Source of the DNA: Winogradskyella wichelsiae
GTDB taxonomy: Bacteria; Bacteroidota; Bacteroidia; Flavobacteriales; Flavobacteriaceae
Length of the DNA: 64,000 nt
NCBI RefSeq assembly: GCF_013403925.1
Contig: NZ_JABFDJ010000002.1
Location: 434,001 to 498,000 of the forward strand
Direction of reading: 5' to 3'
Below the pieces are notes generated by a model. The model was not told the origin of the DNA. It saw nothing but the letters and a program-made list of their open reading frames with translations, and searched no databases. The position numbers were made by a program, and so were the translations under genes. Below are positions 44,542 through 53,598 of this stretch, one piece after another; positions within the stretch are counted from its first letter, which is position 1; each line of letters opens with the position of its first letter.

Positions 44542-45541
44542 AGCTTCTAAATATTGTGTTTCTTAATAATAATTCTATCAATAATAATAGTCCAGCTAGT
44601 AATACTAATGGTCTATATTTTTCTTCGTAATTGTAATATTTCTTTTCTTCTATATCCGTTTTTTCGAGCTTATTGATTTCGTTATATATTTCAGCTAACT
44701 TGTCATTATTAGTTGCTCTAAAATATTTCCCACCTGTTTCGGCGGCGATATCTTTTAATAAAGCCTCATCAATTTCTACTTGGGCACGACCATATCTAAA
44801 TGTTCCGTTTGGATTAATACCAATTGGAGACAATGCCATTCCGTTAGTTCCTAAACCAATAGCATAAACTTTTATGCCATATTCTACGGCCAGTTCACTT
44901 GCAATTTTAGGATCTATAAACCCAGAATTGTTAACACCATCCGTAAGTAGTATAATGACCTTACTTTTTGCTCTACTATCTTTTAATCGATTTACCGAAG
45001 TTGCAAGCCCCATACCGATAGCAGTTCCTCCTTCAATAATATTATTGTAATTTATATCTCTCAGTGATCTTTTTACAATAGACTTATCACTTGTAATTGG
45101 TGTTTTTGTATACGCTTCACCAGCGTATTCTACCAAGCCAATACGGTCATTGGGTCTACCATCAATAAAATCTGCAGCGACTTCTTTTAAAGCATCTAAT
45201 CGATTTGGACGTAAATCTTTAGCTAACATACTAGCAGAAACATCAATTGCCATAACAATATCAATTCCGTTAGTGGTTTTTGTTTTTGTAGATACATCTA
45301 CAGTTCTTGGTCTTGCTAAACCTGTAATTAAAAGGGCTAAAGCAATTAAACGTAATGCAAAAAGCGTATGTCTAAATTTAGACCAAAAAGACGATGATGT
45401 CTTAAAACCTTTAATGGTAGACATTTTTAGCTCTGCCGTTTGCTTACTGTGCTTTAGAACATACCAAATTATCGCTATTGGTAAAAGCAATAACAACCAG
45501 AATAATTCCTTATTTAAAAATTCTATATTTTCAAACATCAT
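44534..45541 (-). CDS. batA: BatA, von Willebrand A domain protein
   Basis: The 335-aa protein has the same plan as BatB: N-terminal membrane helices (ELFWLLLLLPIAIIWYVL, ALRLIALALLITGLA), a VWA domain with DVSASM, the threonine of GGTAIGMG and LTDGVNNSG, and a C-terminal helix (LVLLAGLLLLIELLL). Its ATG at 45541 overlaps the stop of the upstream BatD-like gene by 4 bases (ATGA), so the genes are translated in series. A second ATG at 45538 is equally possible. Confidence 0.92.
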   Translation of the reverse strand: MMFENIEFLNKELFWLLLLLPIAIIWYVLKHSKQTAELKMSTIKGFKTSSSFWSKFRHTLFALRLIALALLITGLARPRTVDVSTKTKTTNGIDIVMAIDVSASMLAKDLRPNRLDALKEVAADFIDGRPNDRIGLVEYAGEAYTKTPITSDKSIVKRSLRDINYNNIIEGGTAIGMGLATSVNRLKDSRAKSKVIILLTDGVNNSGFIDPKIASELAVEYGIKVYAIGLGTNGMALSPIGINPNGTFRYGRAQVEIDEALLKDIAAETGGKYFRATNNDKLAEIYNEINKLEKTDIEEKKYYNYEEKYRPLVLLAGLLLLIELLLRNTIFRSFV

Positions 45542-47268
45542 TTTGTCTCTTCTTGTAACTCTTCAGGGTTCAGTTCTATAGAATTTGTAATTCGCTCTAC
45601 CATCTCATCGGCGTAATCGTCATCAGTTGGCCAGGTAATTACAATTTGCTGTAATACGTTTTCGTTTGCAAAACAGAGTGCCACATACTCTGCGTTTACT
45701 GTGTGTTCAGAATTTGGAATTTTTAAACTTAAAGTTCCGAACGTTTTTAGTCCTTCTGCCTTATTTGGTGTGCTATATTTATCTTTCTTAACAGTGATAT
45801 TACTAGCTCCTTTGGCTTCAAAATCTTTAATTATTTTTTCTGAAACTTCTAATAAGTCAAAAGTTGAATTCTCTTTGTTTTCTTCACCTTGTGCAGCTTG
45901 CTGTTTAGGTACGTTTAATGTTGTAGTATTTATAACCACACTAAAAGCATCGGTCATTGTACCATAAGCAAATGTGGTCATTGACATTTTCTCCTTAACC
46001 TCATCTGGAAGCTCTGTTTCAACACGTTTTAAAACGTTCGGTGTTTCTATAAAAACAGGTGGAAAACCGTACGCACTTTCTATCCAGTTACCCTCTAAGA
46101 GCTCTTTATTTTCTTGACCAACTATTGTATCTGTAACATAGCTAAATCCATACTTTAATCCAAAACCAACAAACGTTGCTACAAGAAGGAACACAGATAT
46201 TCCAACAGTAATCCACACTTTCTGACGTTTCTTTTTTCGCGCTTGCTCTTCCTTATATTTCTGATCTAATAATTTTTCTTCTTCAGAAGGTTCTGGAAGA
46301 CTTACTTTTACATGGTCGATTGCTTTATCAATGGTTGACTTATCCATTTCGGCAAGTGCTGTATCTGGTGCTGATTTTGCAAATTTTACTAAATCGGCAC
46401 GTTGAAGAATCGATTCTATATGTAAAATTGTTTCTTTAGAAAGTGGTATTTGATTGCCTTCTTTTAATAAATTTAAACGTGTAATTAATTCTGAAGTTGT
46501 ACTTTCTAAAGCACGATCATAAACTTGCTCGTCTAAATATTTTCTAACAATAAAAGTCAATTCAGAATAATATTCCTTAACCTCTGAACGTATTAAATAT
46601 TGACTTTCATCTAATTTCTGTAATGCTAATTTTGCACGATCATAAGGTGGTAATAAGGCAATTTCCTCTTCTTCTGTTAGTGGTTTTTTTCTCCAAATAA
46701 ACCAATACAATAAAAATGCTACCAATGCAACGATTAATACGATCCCTAATAACCATTTCCACCAATTGCCACCTACTTCTTCAACTTCTATAATTGGTTT
46801 TATATCGTAAAGCTTTTGTTTTGTAGTATCTACTACAATTGTATTGACATCAACTTTTAACGAATCTGTAAAAAAGGCTTTTTCACCAATAATTATTTTC
46901 TGCCTAGGAATGGTATACGAACCTGAATCGAATTGGGTTAATTTATAAACTCTAGATAATAAAAACTTAGCCTCTCTTTTTGTTGTGTCTATTTTTAGAG
47001 CCTCAACATTTTCTAAAGGCATAAAGGTTTGCCCTTCTGGAAAAACAACTAATGCCAAAGAATCTGCTTCAACATTAATTTTATAGTTAATTTGCTCTCC
47101 TACTCTAATTTTAGTGGTATCTATTTCTGTTTTTACTTGTGCAGATACAAGTGTTGAAAACAGAAAACAAAAAACCGAAAATAAGCCTAAAACCGAAGCT
47201 CTTTTAGGAACAACAGCTAAGCCAACACTTCTTGTTAATACGTTATATATGGATTTAAAACTTTTCAC
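45538..47268 (-). CDS. BatD-like membrane protein with extra C-terminal domain
   Basis: A 576-aa protein, GTG start at 47268, between the DUF58 gene and batA. Residues up to about 42 form a signal peptide preceded by unusual residues (see findings). Then come a BatD-like beta region (TTKIRVGEQINYKINVEADS, QFDSGSYTIPRQKIII), a membrane helix (WKWLLGIVLIVALVAFLLYWFIW), a helical segment of DUF4381 type (PPYDRAKLALQKLDESQYL), a second helix (VWITVGISVFLLVATFVGFGL) and a PsbP-like alpha/beta tail of about 180 residues (residues 395-576). It is a membrane partner of the Bat complex; the tail is an addition I have not met in BatD itself. Confidence 0.75.
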   Translation of the reverse strand: MKSFKSIYNVLTRSVGLAVVPKRASVLGLFSVFCFLFSTLVSAQVKTEIDTTKIRVGEQINYKINVEADSLALVVFPEGQTFMPLENVEALKIDTTKREAKFLLSRVYKLTQFDSGSYTIPRQKIIIGEKAFFTDSLKVDVNTIVVDTTKQKLYDIKPIIEVEEVGGNWWKWLLGIVLIVALVAFLLYWFIWRKKPLTEEEEIALLPPYDRAKLALQKLDESQYLIRSEVKEYYSELTFIVRKYLDEQVYDRALESTTSELITRLNLLKEGNQIPLSKETILHIESILQRADLVKFAKSAPDTALAEMDKSTIDKAIDHVKVSLPEPSEEEKLLDQKYKEEQARKKKRQKVWITVGISVFLLVATFVGFGLKYGFSYVTDTIVGQENKELLEGNWIESAYGFPPVFIETPNVLKRVETELPDEVKEKMSMTTFAYGTMTDAFSVVINTTTLNVPKQQAAQGEENKENSTFDLLEVSEKIIKDFEAKGASNITVKKDKYSTPNKAEGLKTFGTLSLKIPNSEHTVNAEYVALCFANENVLQQIVITWPTDDDYADEMVERITNSIELNPEELQEETK

Positions 47269-47300
47269 TTTTTCAATTCTTACTTTTACTTCTTAGAGCT

Positions 47301-48167
47301 TTATCCTCTTCTTTTAAAATAGCCTAGTAATTTTTTTACATAGCTTTCATCAACACGGCAATCAATAGTACCAGCTCCAGATTTAGTAAAACTATCTTTA
47401 TAATAAGTCACTTTATCATCGTAAAATGCACTATAATCAAGTCTTACTTGTTTAGACCCCGTATTAACCAACATTATCTCACCCGTTTCAGCATCTTCCA
47501 TTTGCACCATTCCTAAATTAGGGATTTCAGCTTCATGTTGATCGTAAACTCTAATCCCTGTAATATCGTGTCTTCCTGCTGAAATTTTCAAGTTTTGCTT
47601 ATAATCGTCTGCTATAAAATCTGAAAGCACAAAAACAATCGCCTTCTTCTTCATTACATTAGATAAAAACTTAAACGCATTAGAAACATTTGTTTTTTTA
47701 CTTTTAGGCTGAAACTCTATTAATTCTCTAATAATTCTAAGCACATGAGAACGTCCTTTTTTAGGGGGAATATAAAGCTCAATGTCATCTGAAAATAAAA
47801 TCAAACCTATTTTATCATTATTCTGTGTTGCAGAAAATGCTAAAGTTGCTGCGATTTCTGTTACGATTTCATTTTTAAATTGATTGTGGGTTCCAAACAT
47901 TTCACTACCAGAAACATCTACCATAAGCATCATCGTAAGCTCGCGCTCTTCTTCAAATACTTTAATATGTGGCTGACTGGTTCTTGCCGTAACATTCCAA
48001 TCTATATTCCTTACATCATCTCCAAATTGGTATTGACGTACTTCAGAAAAAGTCATACCACGACCTTTGAAAGTAGAATGGTATTCGCCTCCAAATATAT
48101 GATCAGACAAACGACGTGTCTTAATCTCTATTTTTCGTACTTTTTTGAGTAATTCCTTAGTATCCAT
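47301..48167 (-). CDS. DUF58 domain-containing protein
   Basis: DUF58 proteins accompany MoxR ATPases and carry a VWA-related fold. The 288-aa protein has the family's FSEVRQYQFGDDVRNIDWNVTARTSQPHIK (about residues 40-70), then EERELTMMLMVDVSGSEMFG and a later FVLSDFIADDY. It has no membrane helix. MoxR lies upstream with a 98-base gap that carries a degenerate repeat, and the BatD-like gene follows after 32 bases. Confidence 0.92.
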   Translation of the reverse strand: MDTKELLKKVRKIEIKTRRLSDHIFGGEYHSTFKGRGMTFSEVRQYQFGDDVRNIDWNVTARTSQPHIKVFEEERELTMMLMVDVSGSEMFGTHNQFKNEIVTEIAATLAFSATQNNDKIGLILFSDDIELYIPPKKGRSHVLRIIRELIEFQPKSKKTNVSNAFKFLSNVMKKKAIVFVLSDFIADDYKQNLKISAGRHDITGIRVYDQHEAEIPNLGMVQMEDAETGEIMLVNTGSKQVRLDYSAFYDDKVTYYKDSFTKSGAGTIDCRVDESYVKKLLGYFKRRG

Positions 48168-48172
48168 TTTTT

Positions 48173-48205
48173 CAGTTTGCAGTCTTCAAGCTTCAGTTCA
48201 CAGTT
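48173..48205. repeat. Degenerate short tandem (CAGTTTxCAGTCTTCAA type)
   Basis: The gap between moxR and DUF58 contains cagtttgcagtcttcaag and cttcagttcacagtt back to back, a chain of near-repeats of the cagtt/cttca type. I have seen similar imperfect repeats between flavobacterial genes. The number of units and copies elsewhere is unknown. Confidence 0.4.
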
Positions 48206-48265
48206 AATATAAATCAGATTTCTAGTCAGCGATCACTAACGGATTACTGATTTATCAACCGCCAT

Positions 48266-49267
48266 TTATGGTACTTCGATAACATTTACAATCTTATTGA
48301 TAATATCTTCTGAAGTTATATTTTCTGCTTCAGCTTCGTAAGTAATACCTATTCTATGACGTAACACATCGTGTACAATAGCACGTACATCTTCTGGAAT
48401 TACATACCCTCTTCTTTTTATAAAAGCATAACATTTAGCTGCTGTTGCCAAGTTAATACTACCACGAGGTGATGCACCAAAAGAAATTAAAGGTTTTAAA
48501 TCCCCTAATTTATATTTTTCTGGATAACGCGTTGCGAAAATAATGTCGAGAATATATTTTTCAATTTTCTCGTCCATGTAAACTTCTCTAACCGCTTTTT
48601 GAGCACTTAAAATCTGAGCAACAGAAACAACAGGATTTACTTTTTCATAAGTTCCTCTTAAGTTTGCTCTAACAATCATTTGCTCTTCATCAATTTTTGG
48701 GTAATCGATGACAGTTTTCAACATAAAACGATCCACTTGTGCTTCTGGCAAAGGATATGTTCCTTCTTGCTCAACGGGGTTCATTGTTGCCATTACTAAA
48801 AATGGTTTATCTAAAATAAATGTTTCGTCCCCAATAGTCACTTGCTTTTCTTGCATTGCTTCTAATAAAGCAGATTGCACTTTTGCGGGTGCTCTGTTAA
48901 TCTCATCTGCTAAAACGAAATTTGCGAAAATTGGTCCTTTTTTAATTTTGAAGTCATTCTCCTTCATATTATAAATCAATGTACCAACAACATCGGCTGG
49001 TAAAAGATCTGGAGTAAACTGAATTCTACTAAAACTAGCATCTATTGCTTTAGAAAGCGTATTAATAGCTAATGTTTTTGCTAAACCAGGAACACCTTCT
49101 AATAAAATATGACCTTGACCAAGTAAGCCAATAAGCAAACGTTCTACCATATGCTTTTGCCCTACGATTACCTTATTCATTTCTAAGGTTAGTAAGTCTA
49201 CAAATGCACTTTCTTTTTCTATCTTTTCATTAATTGATTTAATATCAACTGTACTCGTTTCTTCCAT
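48266..49267 (-). CDS. MoxR family AAA ATPase
   Basis: The 333-aa ATPase shows Walker A (LLEGVPGLAKT, about residues 57-67), Walker B (VLADEINRAP), sensor 1 (MATMNPVEQEGTYPLPEAQ) and the arginine finger DRFMLK. The C-terminal lid has PRGSINLATAAKCYAFIKRRGYVIPED. MoxR ATPases act as chaperones that insert or load metal or cofactor groups with VWA proteins. It is first in the run leading to the bat genes. Confidence 0.95.
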   Translation of the reverse strand: MEETSTVDIKSINEKIEKESAFVDLLTLEMNKVIVGQKHMVERLLIGLLGQGHILLEGVPGLAKTLAINTLSKAIDASFSRIQFTPDLLPADVVGTLIYNMKENDFKIKKGPIFANFVLADEINRAPAKVQSALLEAMQEKQVTIGDETFILDKPFLVMATMNPVEQEGTYPLPEAQVDRFMLKTVIDYPKIDEEQMIVRANLRGTYEKVNPVVSVAQILSAQKAVREVYMDEKIEKYILDIIFATRYPEKYKLGDLKPLISFGASPRGSINLATAAKCYAFIKRRGYVIPEDVRAIVHDVLRHRIGITYEAEAENITSEDIINKIVNVIEVP

Positions 49268-49285
49268 TTTTTAAGGGTTTTAGAA

Positions 49286-49320
49286 CAAAACTATTTTTAG
49301 AAATATTTTATATGCTGCAA
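49286..49320 (-). promoter_or_regulatory. Promoter candidate for the MoxR / bat run
   Basis: On the minus strand TAGTTTTG (49293-49286) fits TAnnTTTG and a TTG stands 24 bases upstream (49320-49318), slightly wider than usual. It lies 19 bases before the ATG at 49267. Confidence 0.45.
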
Positions 49321-49360
49321 AGTGTTAAAATTATTTGTTAGTTGCTGTTAACAATTGGTT

Positions 49361-49399
49361 AAAAAAAAGAAAGAGCAACACCGAAGTATTACTCTTTTT
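49361..49399 (-). terminator. Intrinsic terminator with UUCG-type loop
   Basis: On the minus strand agagtaatac, loop ttcg and gtgttgctct pair over ten positions (two G-U pairs), followed by ttcttttttttt. It lies downstream of the DUF4382 gene and isolates it from the moxR gene. Confidence 0.85.
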
Positions 49400-49426
49400 A
49401 TATGTATTAATCATGGATTAGGATAA

Positions 49427-49993
49427 TTAATATTCAATCTGTCTTATTTCTGTATATAGTTTGGGGTTAAAAGTCATCATGCCCTCACTTTCATTATAAC
49501 TAATAGATTGGTCTAAATCTAAGTTGATAACTACATTGTAAACACTATTTGCTGTAAATTCTGTTCCGACTAAATTAGAAGGTGTTTTACTTCCCGATCC
49601 CTCAATATCTAAACTTACTAAAGTTTCATTGATATTTAAAAAATTATTATCACCCAAAACTAATCGAATTTCATAGATGTAAGTAGATGCCATTTCAAAC
49701 TGATCTACTAACATTAATTCTAAATCATCATTTAAATCACTTACATTGTGAGTCCCAGAATTAATGGTTTTTAAACTTACCCAAGAACTCGTAGAATCAA
49801 CATCATCACTTATTCTAACTTGCACATCTTCAATTTCTAAAAACACATCATCAGCTTCGCTAGAAGTTGTTTTAAGACTTACTGTAACACCAGATAATTC
49901 ACCATTAGAAAGCTCATCTTGAGAACAGCTTGCAGCTCCTAAAAAGACAATAAAAGCAAATATAAAATGTTTCACTAAATGTAAATGTTTCAT
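49427..49993 (-). CDS. DUF4382 lipoprotein
   Basis: Start at the ATG at 49993 gives a lipoprotein signal (MKHLHLVKHFIFAFIVFLGA ending ASC, Cys23); an upstream frame adds 31 residues that do not look like a signal. The 188-aa protein has the DUF4382 beta-sandwich pattern (LSGVTVSLKTTSSEADDVFLE, STYIYEIRLVLGDNN, VYNVVINLDLDQSI). The role is unknown, but the anchor places it at the outer membrane. It stands alone, ending in a strong terminator. Confidence 0.8.
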   Translation of the reverse strand: MKHLHLVKHFIFAFIVFLGAASCSQDELSNGELSGVTVSLKTTSSEADDVFLEIEDVQVRISDDVDSTSSWVSLKTINSGTHNVSDLNDDLELMLVDQFEMASTYIYEIRLVLGDNNFLNINETLVSLDIEGSGSKTPSNLVGTEFTANSVYNVVINLDLDQSISYNESEGMMTFNPKLYTEIRQIEY

Positions 49994-50098
49994 AATTTGG
50001 GGTTTTGAATAATTACACGGTAATGATACCTTCATTGCTAATGTTTTGAGTATTTTTATACATGAATTGCATAAAAACCTATACAAACAGAAAACAAA

Positions 50099-50962
50099 GT
50101 GAAATATTCTCGATTAATAGCAGGTACAATGACTTGGGGGAGCTGGGGAAAACAACTCTCAAAGAAAGGAATGGAGTCATTAATAAACTTCTGCATTTCT
50201 AATAACATAACCACATTTGACCACGCAGATATTTATGGTGGCTACACCACTGAAGCCGAATTTGGAAAAGCTTTAAAGGACTCTAATATAGACCGTGAAG
50301 CTATTCAGCTTATATCAAAATGTGGTATTCAACTTCTATCTGGTAACCGAAGTCATGTTGTTAAACATTATAATTACTCTAAAGCGCATATTATTCAGTC
50401 CGTTGAAACCTCTTTAAAAAATCTGGAAACAGAATATTTAGACCTATTACTTCTTCACAGACCTAGCCCCTTGATGGTTGCCGAAGATATTGCAGAAGCC
50501 ATAACATTATTAAAGAAAGACGGAAAAATAAGAGACTTTGGCGTTTCTAATTTTACACCTTCTCAAATGGAAATGATTGGTTTACGTACGAATATTGACG
50601 TCAACCAAATAGAATTCTCACTTACAGAACATTCCGCGATCTATAATAGCACTCTAGATTACATGACAACGAGCGGCATAAAACCCATGGCTTGGTCACC
50701 GTTAGGAACTGTTTTTAAAGAAGACCATGAGCAAAACAGACGCATACACAAACAACTTGGTGAGTTAATGGAAAAATACAATGCTACTGAAGACCAATTA
50801 TTATTGGCTTGGATTATGAAACATCCCTCAGGCATTCACCCTGTTGTAGGCACAACAACTGAAAAAAGATTAAAACTAGCTATTGAAGCTACAAAAATTG
50901 AATTAGAAATAGAAGATTGGTTTTTAATCTTAGCTGCTGCACAAGGACACGAAGTTCCTTAA
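50099..50962 (+). CDS. Aldo/keto reductase
   Basis: A 287-aa NADPH-dependent carbonyl reductase. The catalytic tetrad is visible: Asp and Tyr in DHADIYGG, Lys in LISKCGI and His in LLHRPSP. The C-terminal GVSNFTPSQM and VVGTTTEKRLKLAIEA stretch forms the cofactor site. Translation starts at GTG 50099. It is the first of four same-strand genes that follow closely. The physiological substrate is unknown. Confidence 0.92.
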   Translation: MKYSRLIAGTMTWGSWGKQLSKKGMESLINFCISNNITTFDHADIYGGYTTEAEFGKALKDSNIDREAIQLISKCGIQLLSGNRSHVVKHYNYSKAHIIQSVETSLKNLETEYLDLLLLHRPSPLMVAEDIAEAITLLKKDGKIRDFGVSNFTPSQMEMIGLRTNIDVNQIEFSLTEHSAIYNSTLDYMTTSGIKPMAWSPLGTVFKEDHEQNRRIHKQLGELMEKYNATEDQLLLAWIMKHPSGIHPVVGTTTEKRLKLAIEATKIELEIEDWFLILAAAQGHEVP

Positions 50963-51011
50963 AACAAAAGCACTTCATAAAAACAAACTTTTACAACTCA
51001 AAAACAATATT

Positions 51012-51770
51012 ATGAACACAAAAAAAGTTGCCTTAATTACTGGAGCAACAAGCGGAATTGGACGAGCAACGGCTCATGAATTTGCTAAACACGGCATTAA
51101 GTTAGTTTTATGCGGCCGTCGCCAACAGCGATTAGACAGCATAAAAAAGGCTTTATCTAAAGAAACCGATGTACATACTCTAAATTTTGATGTGCGTGAC
51201 AGAACACAAACTTTAGAAGCTATTGCATCACTACCAAAAGAATTTAAAAACATAGATATCTTAATTAATAATGCCGGAAACGCTCATGGTTTAGACCCTA
51301 TACAAACTGGTGATTTAGACGATTGGGATGCCATGATGGATATTAACGTTAAAGGACTACTTTATGTTAGCAAAGCCATTATCCCTGGAATGACAGAACG
51401 CAAATCGGGACATATTATTAATATTGGCTCTTCTGCAGGAAAAGAAGTTTACCCTAACGGAAATGTATACTGTGGAAGTAAACATGCTGTTTTAGCTATA
51501 ACCGAAGGCATGCGAATTGACTTAAATCCATTCGGAATAAAAGTAGGTGCCGTTAATCCAGGTTTGGTAGAGACTGAATTTTCAGAAGTAAGATTTAAAG
51601 GAAATGCCGCAGCAGACAACGTTTATAAAGGTTACAAAGCATTGCAGCCCGAAGACGTCGCTGATGTTATTTATTTTGCAATTTCTAGACCTGCACATGT
51701 AAATATTGCAGATATTTTAATGTTTTGTACAGCGCAAGCAAGCTCTACAATTGTAAAAAAGGAATTGTAA
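51012..51770 (+). CDS. SDR family NAD(P)-dependent oxidoreductase
   Basis: A 252-aa classical short-chain dehydrogenase. The cofactor loop is ALITGATSGIGRATAHEFA, the NAG element ILINNAGNAHG, the catalytic Ser in NIGSSAGK and the YxxxK in VYCGSKHAVLA. This is close to E. coli YdfG, the serine/3-hydroxy acid dehydrogenase (substrate inferred). Its stop shares a base with the next ATG (TAATG). Confidence 0.93.
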   Translation: MNTKKVALITGATSGIGRATAHEFAKHGIKLVLCGRRQQRLDSIKKALSKETDVHTLNFDVRDRTQTLEAIASLPKEFKNIDILINNAGNAHGLDPIQTGDLDDWDAMMDINVKGLLYVSKAIIPGMTERKSGHIINIGSSAGKEVYPNGNVYCGSKHAVLAITEGMRIDLNPFGIKVGAVNPGLVETEFSEVRFKGNAAADNVYKGYKALQPEDVADVIYFAISRPAHVNIADILMFCTAQASSTIVKKEL

Positions 51771-52396
51771 TGAATTATTGGCTAGAGAATGAATGGAATA
51801 AATTAGTCTTAGATTATACAAACAATTCTTTAGCCAAAATTACTTGGGTAGATATTGAGAATCATTATACCTCTAAAAATAGGCATTACCACAATCTATC
51901 TCACCTCTGCAATATGTTGCTTCAATTAGAAGACTTCAAAAATGATATTGAAGATTTAAACGCTCTAAAATTTGCTATTTGGTATCACGATATTATTTAT
52001 AAATCAACCCATAAAGACAACGAAGAGCAAAGTGCCAATTACTGTGAGAAAGCCCTGAAAACATTAAAGATTGATGATTTTAAGATTGAAAAGATAAAAG
52101 CACTAATCATTTCGACTAAAAAGCACCAATTAGCCTTAAATAAAAACACAGATAACGCTTATTTATTAGATTTAGATCTATCTATTTTAGGATCCGATTG
52201 GGAGACCTACAAAAGCTACACGGAATCTATAAGGAAAGAATACAAAATCTATCCTGATATTCTTTATAAACCTGGACGAAAAAAAGTTCTCAAACAATTT
52301 CTAGAAAGAGATTCGCTATATTTTACAGAAAGGTTTAAAACTAAATTTGAAAAACAAGCCAGAGAAAACCTAAAAAAAGAAATCGAATTACTTTAA
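51770..52396 (+). CDS. HD-domain-type hydrolase (208 aa)
   Basis: The ATG at 51770 overlaps the SDR stop by one base; a longer frame from 51725 lies within the SDR gene and is less likely. The 208-aa protein has YHNLSHL and WYHDIIYK, the spaced His and His-Asp of an HD-type metal phosphohydrolase, and a later LLDLDLSILG. It resembles the bacterial family that databases sometimes label with an NMDA receptor name in error. The substrate is unknown. Confidence 0.8.
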   Translation: MNYWLENEWNKLVLDYTNNSLAKITWVDIENHYTSKNRHYHNLSHLCNMLLQLEDFKNDIEDLNALKFAIWYHDIIYKSTHKDNEEQSANYCEKALKTLKIDDFKIEKIKALIISTKKHQLALNKNTDNAYLLDLDLSILGSDWETYKSYTESIRKEYKIYPDILYKPGRKKVLKQFLERDSLYFTERFKTKFEKQARENLKKEIELL

Positions 52397-52428
52397 TAAT
52401 GAGATTTTTAATTTTATAAGAAGTAACC

Positions 52429-53562
52429 ATGATCAATAAACGCCTTCTCATAAAACACCTGCTTGCTCATAATGATGAGAACAGTTTTTATGACAAAAAG
52501 CGAAAGATTGATATCGGGTTTAAAGAAGGAAAAGGAAAGTTTTTAAAGCACATCTGTGCACTCTCTAACAGCAATCCAGAAAACAATTCTTACATTGTAA
52601 TTGGGGTTGAAGATGAAGACAACAAAATTATTGGTGTCGACTTTTTTGACGATAGTAAAATTCAAAACCTAATTAATGCTTACCTCACCAATCCACCTAT
52701 TGTACAATATGAAAATATTCCTTTTCCTCATTTACCAGAAAACAAAGTCGTTGGCCTAGTTACGATTAGACCAACAGATAACATTACATCGTTAAGAAAA
52801 AATATATGGAAGTATTATGGTGGTTCTGTCTTTTTTAGAGATGGCAGTATTAGCATGCCTAAAGTTTTTGACCTTAAAATTAAAGATGTCAATTCTAAAA
52901 TTGTTGCTGCGATTGAGAACAATGCTCAAAACAACATTCAATTAACGCTTGATGGTGTGTTTGACTTTATGAATAAACGTCAAGATTTCAACCCGCAATA
53001 CAAAGTTTTTAAAGAATACTTTGTGCTCTGCTGGTCTGGTGCAAAAAAACAAGTAAATGAAGAAACCTTCTTTTCTAGAGTTGATATTGAATTGGTAAAT
53101 GAACAAGTTCTTCTATTTTATTCTGCTTTAGATGAAGTAGCTATTTCTTATACAGAAAATTCGTTTAAAATAATTGAATATGTAAGGCTAGGGCTGCATC
53201 AATCTTTTAAATACTATAAATTAGAAGAAAAAATTATTCAATTTAGTGATAATGCGAACTATTCTATCGAAGCTAAATTGATATTTGAACCACCACAATA
53301 TGACAAAAAAGTATTGCATCACATTTACAATTCCAATAATACTATTTTAAAAAAGCTTCAAAAAAATAGCCCATTAAAACCCAATGAAGAAGAAGACCTA
53401 AAGGATTTAGCTGCTAGCTATTTAATTTGTTATTTAAATGGTTTTGAAAATGCTTTATTAAAATTAGAAATAGCAAAACCTCATATTAAAAACCACAGCC
53501 TAAAACTATATATAGCTTACAAAGAAACGATTAGAATACTTAGAAAAGTTAAATACAGCTAA
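52429..53562 (+). CDS. AlbA_2 / Schlafen-like ATP-binding domain protein
   Basis: The N-terminal 140 residues have the AlbA_2 (Schlafen, AAA_4) pattern: DIGFKEGKGKFLKHICALSNSN, YIVIGVEDEDNKIIGVDFFDD and a later VVGLVTIRPTDN. This fold binds nucleic acid or nucleotides and is found in regulators and defence genes. The remaining 230 residues are helical and unrecognised. It lies 32 bases after the HD gene on the same strand. No neighbour suggests a defence island. Confidence 0.75.
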   Translation: MINKRLLIKHLLAHNDENSFYDKKRKIDIGFKEGKGKFLKHICALSNSNPENNSYIVIGVEDEDNKIIGVDFFDDSKIQNLINAYLTNPPIVQYENIPFPHLPENKVVGLVTIRPTDNITSLRKNIWKYYGGSVFFRDGSISMPKVFDLKIKDVNSKIVAAIENNAQNNIQLTLDGVFDFMNKRQDFNPQYKVFKEYFVLCWSGAKKQVNEETFFSRVDIELVNEQVLLFYSALDEVAISYTENSFKIIEYVRLGLHQSFKYYKLEEKIIQFSDNANYSIEAKLIFEPPQYDKKVLHHIYNSNNTILKKLQKNSPLKPNEEEDLKDLAASYLICYLNGFENALLKLEIAKPHIKNHSLKLYIAYKETIRILRKVKYS

Positions 53563-53598
53563 ACAACTGAGTTTTTCAATTAAAAAAATTACTTGTGC

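Noticed and set aside
52429..53562. Anti-phage defence island around the AlbA_2 gene
   Set aside because: Neighbours are ordinary redox and HD-type genes, with no nuclease, methylase, reverse transcriptase or mobile signature.
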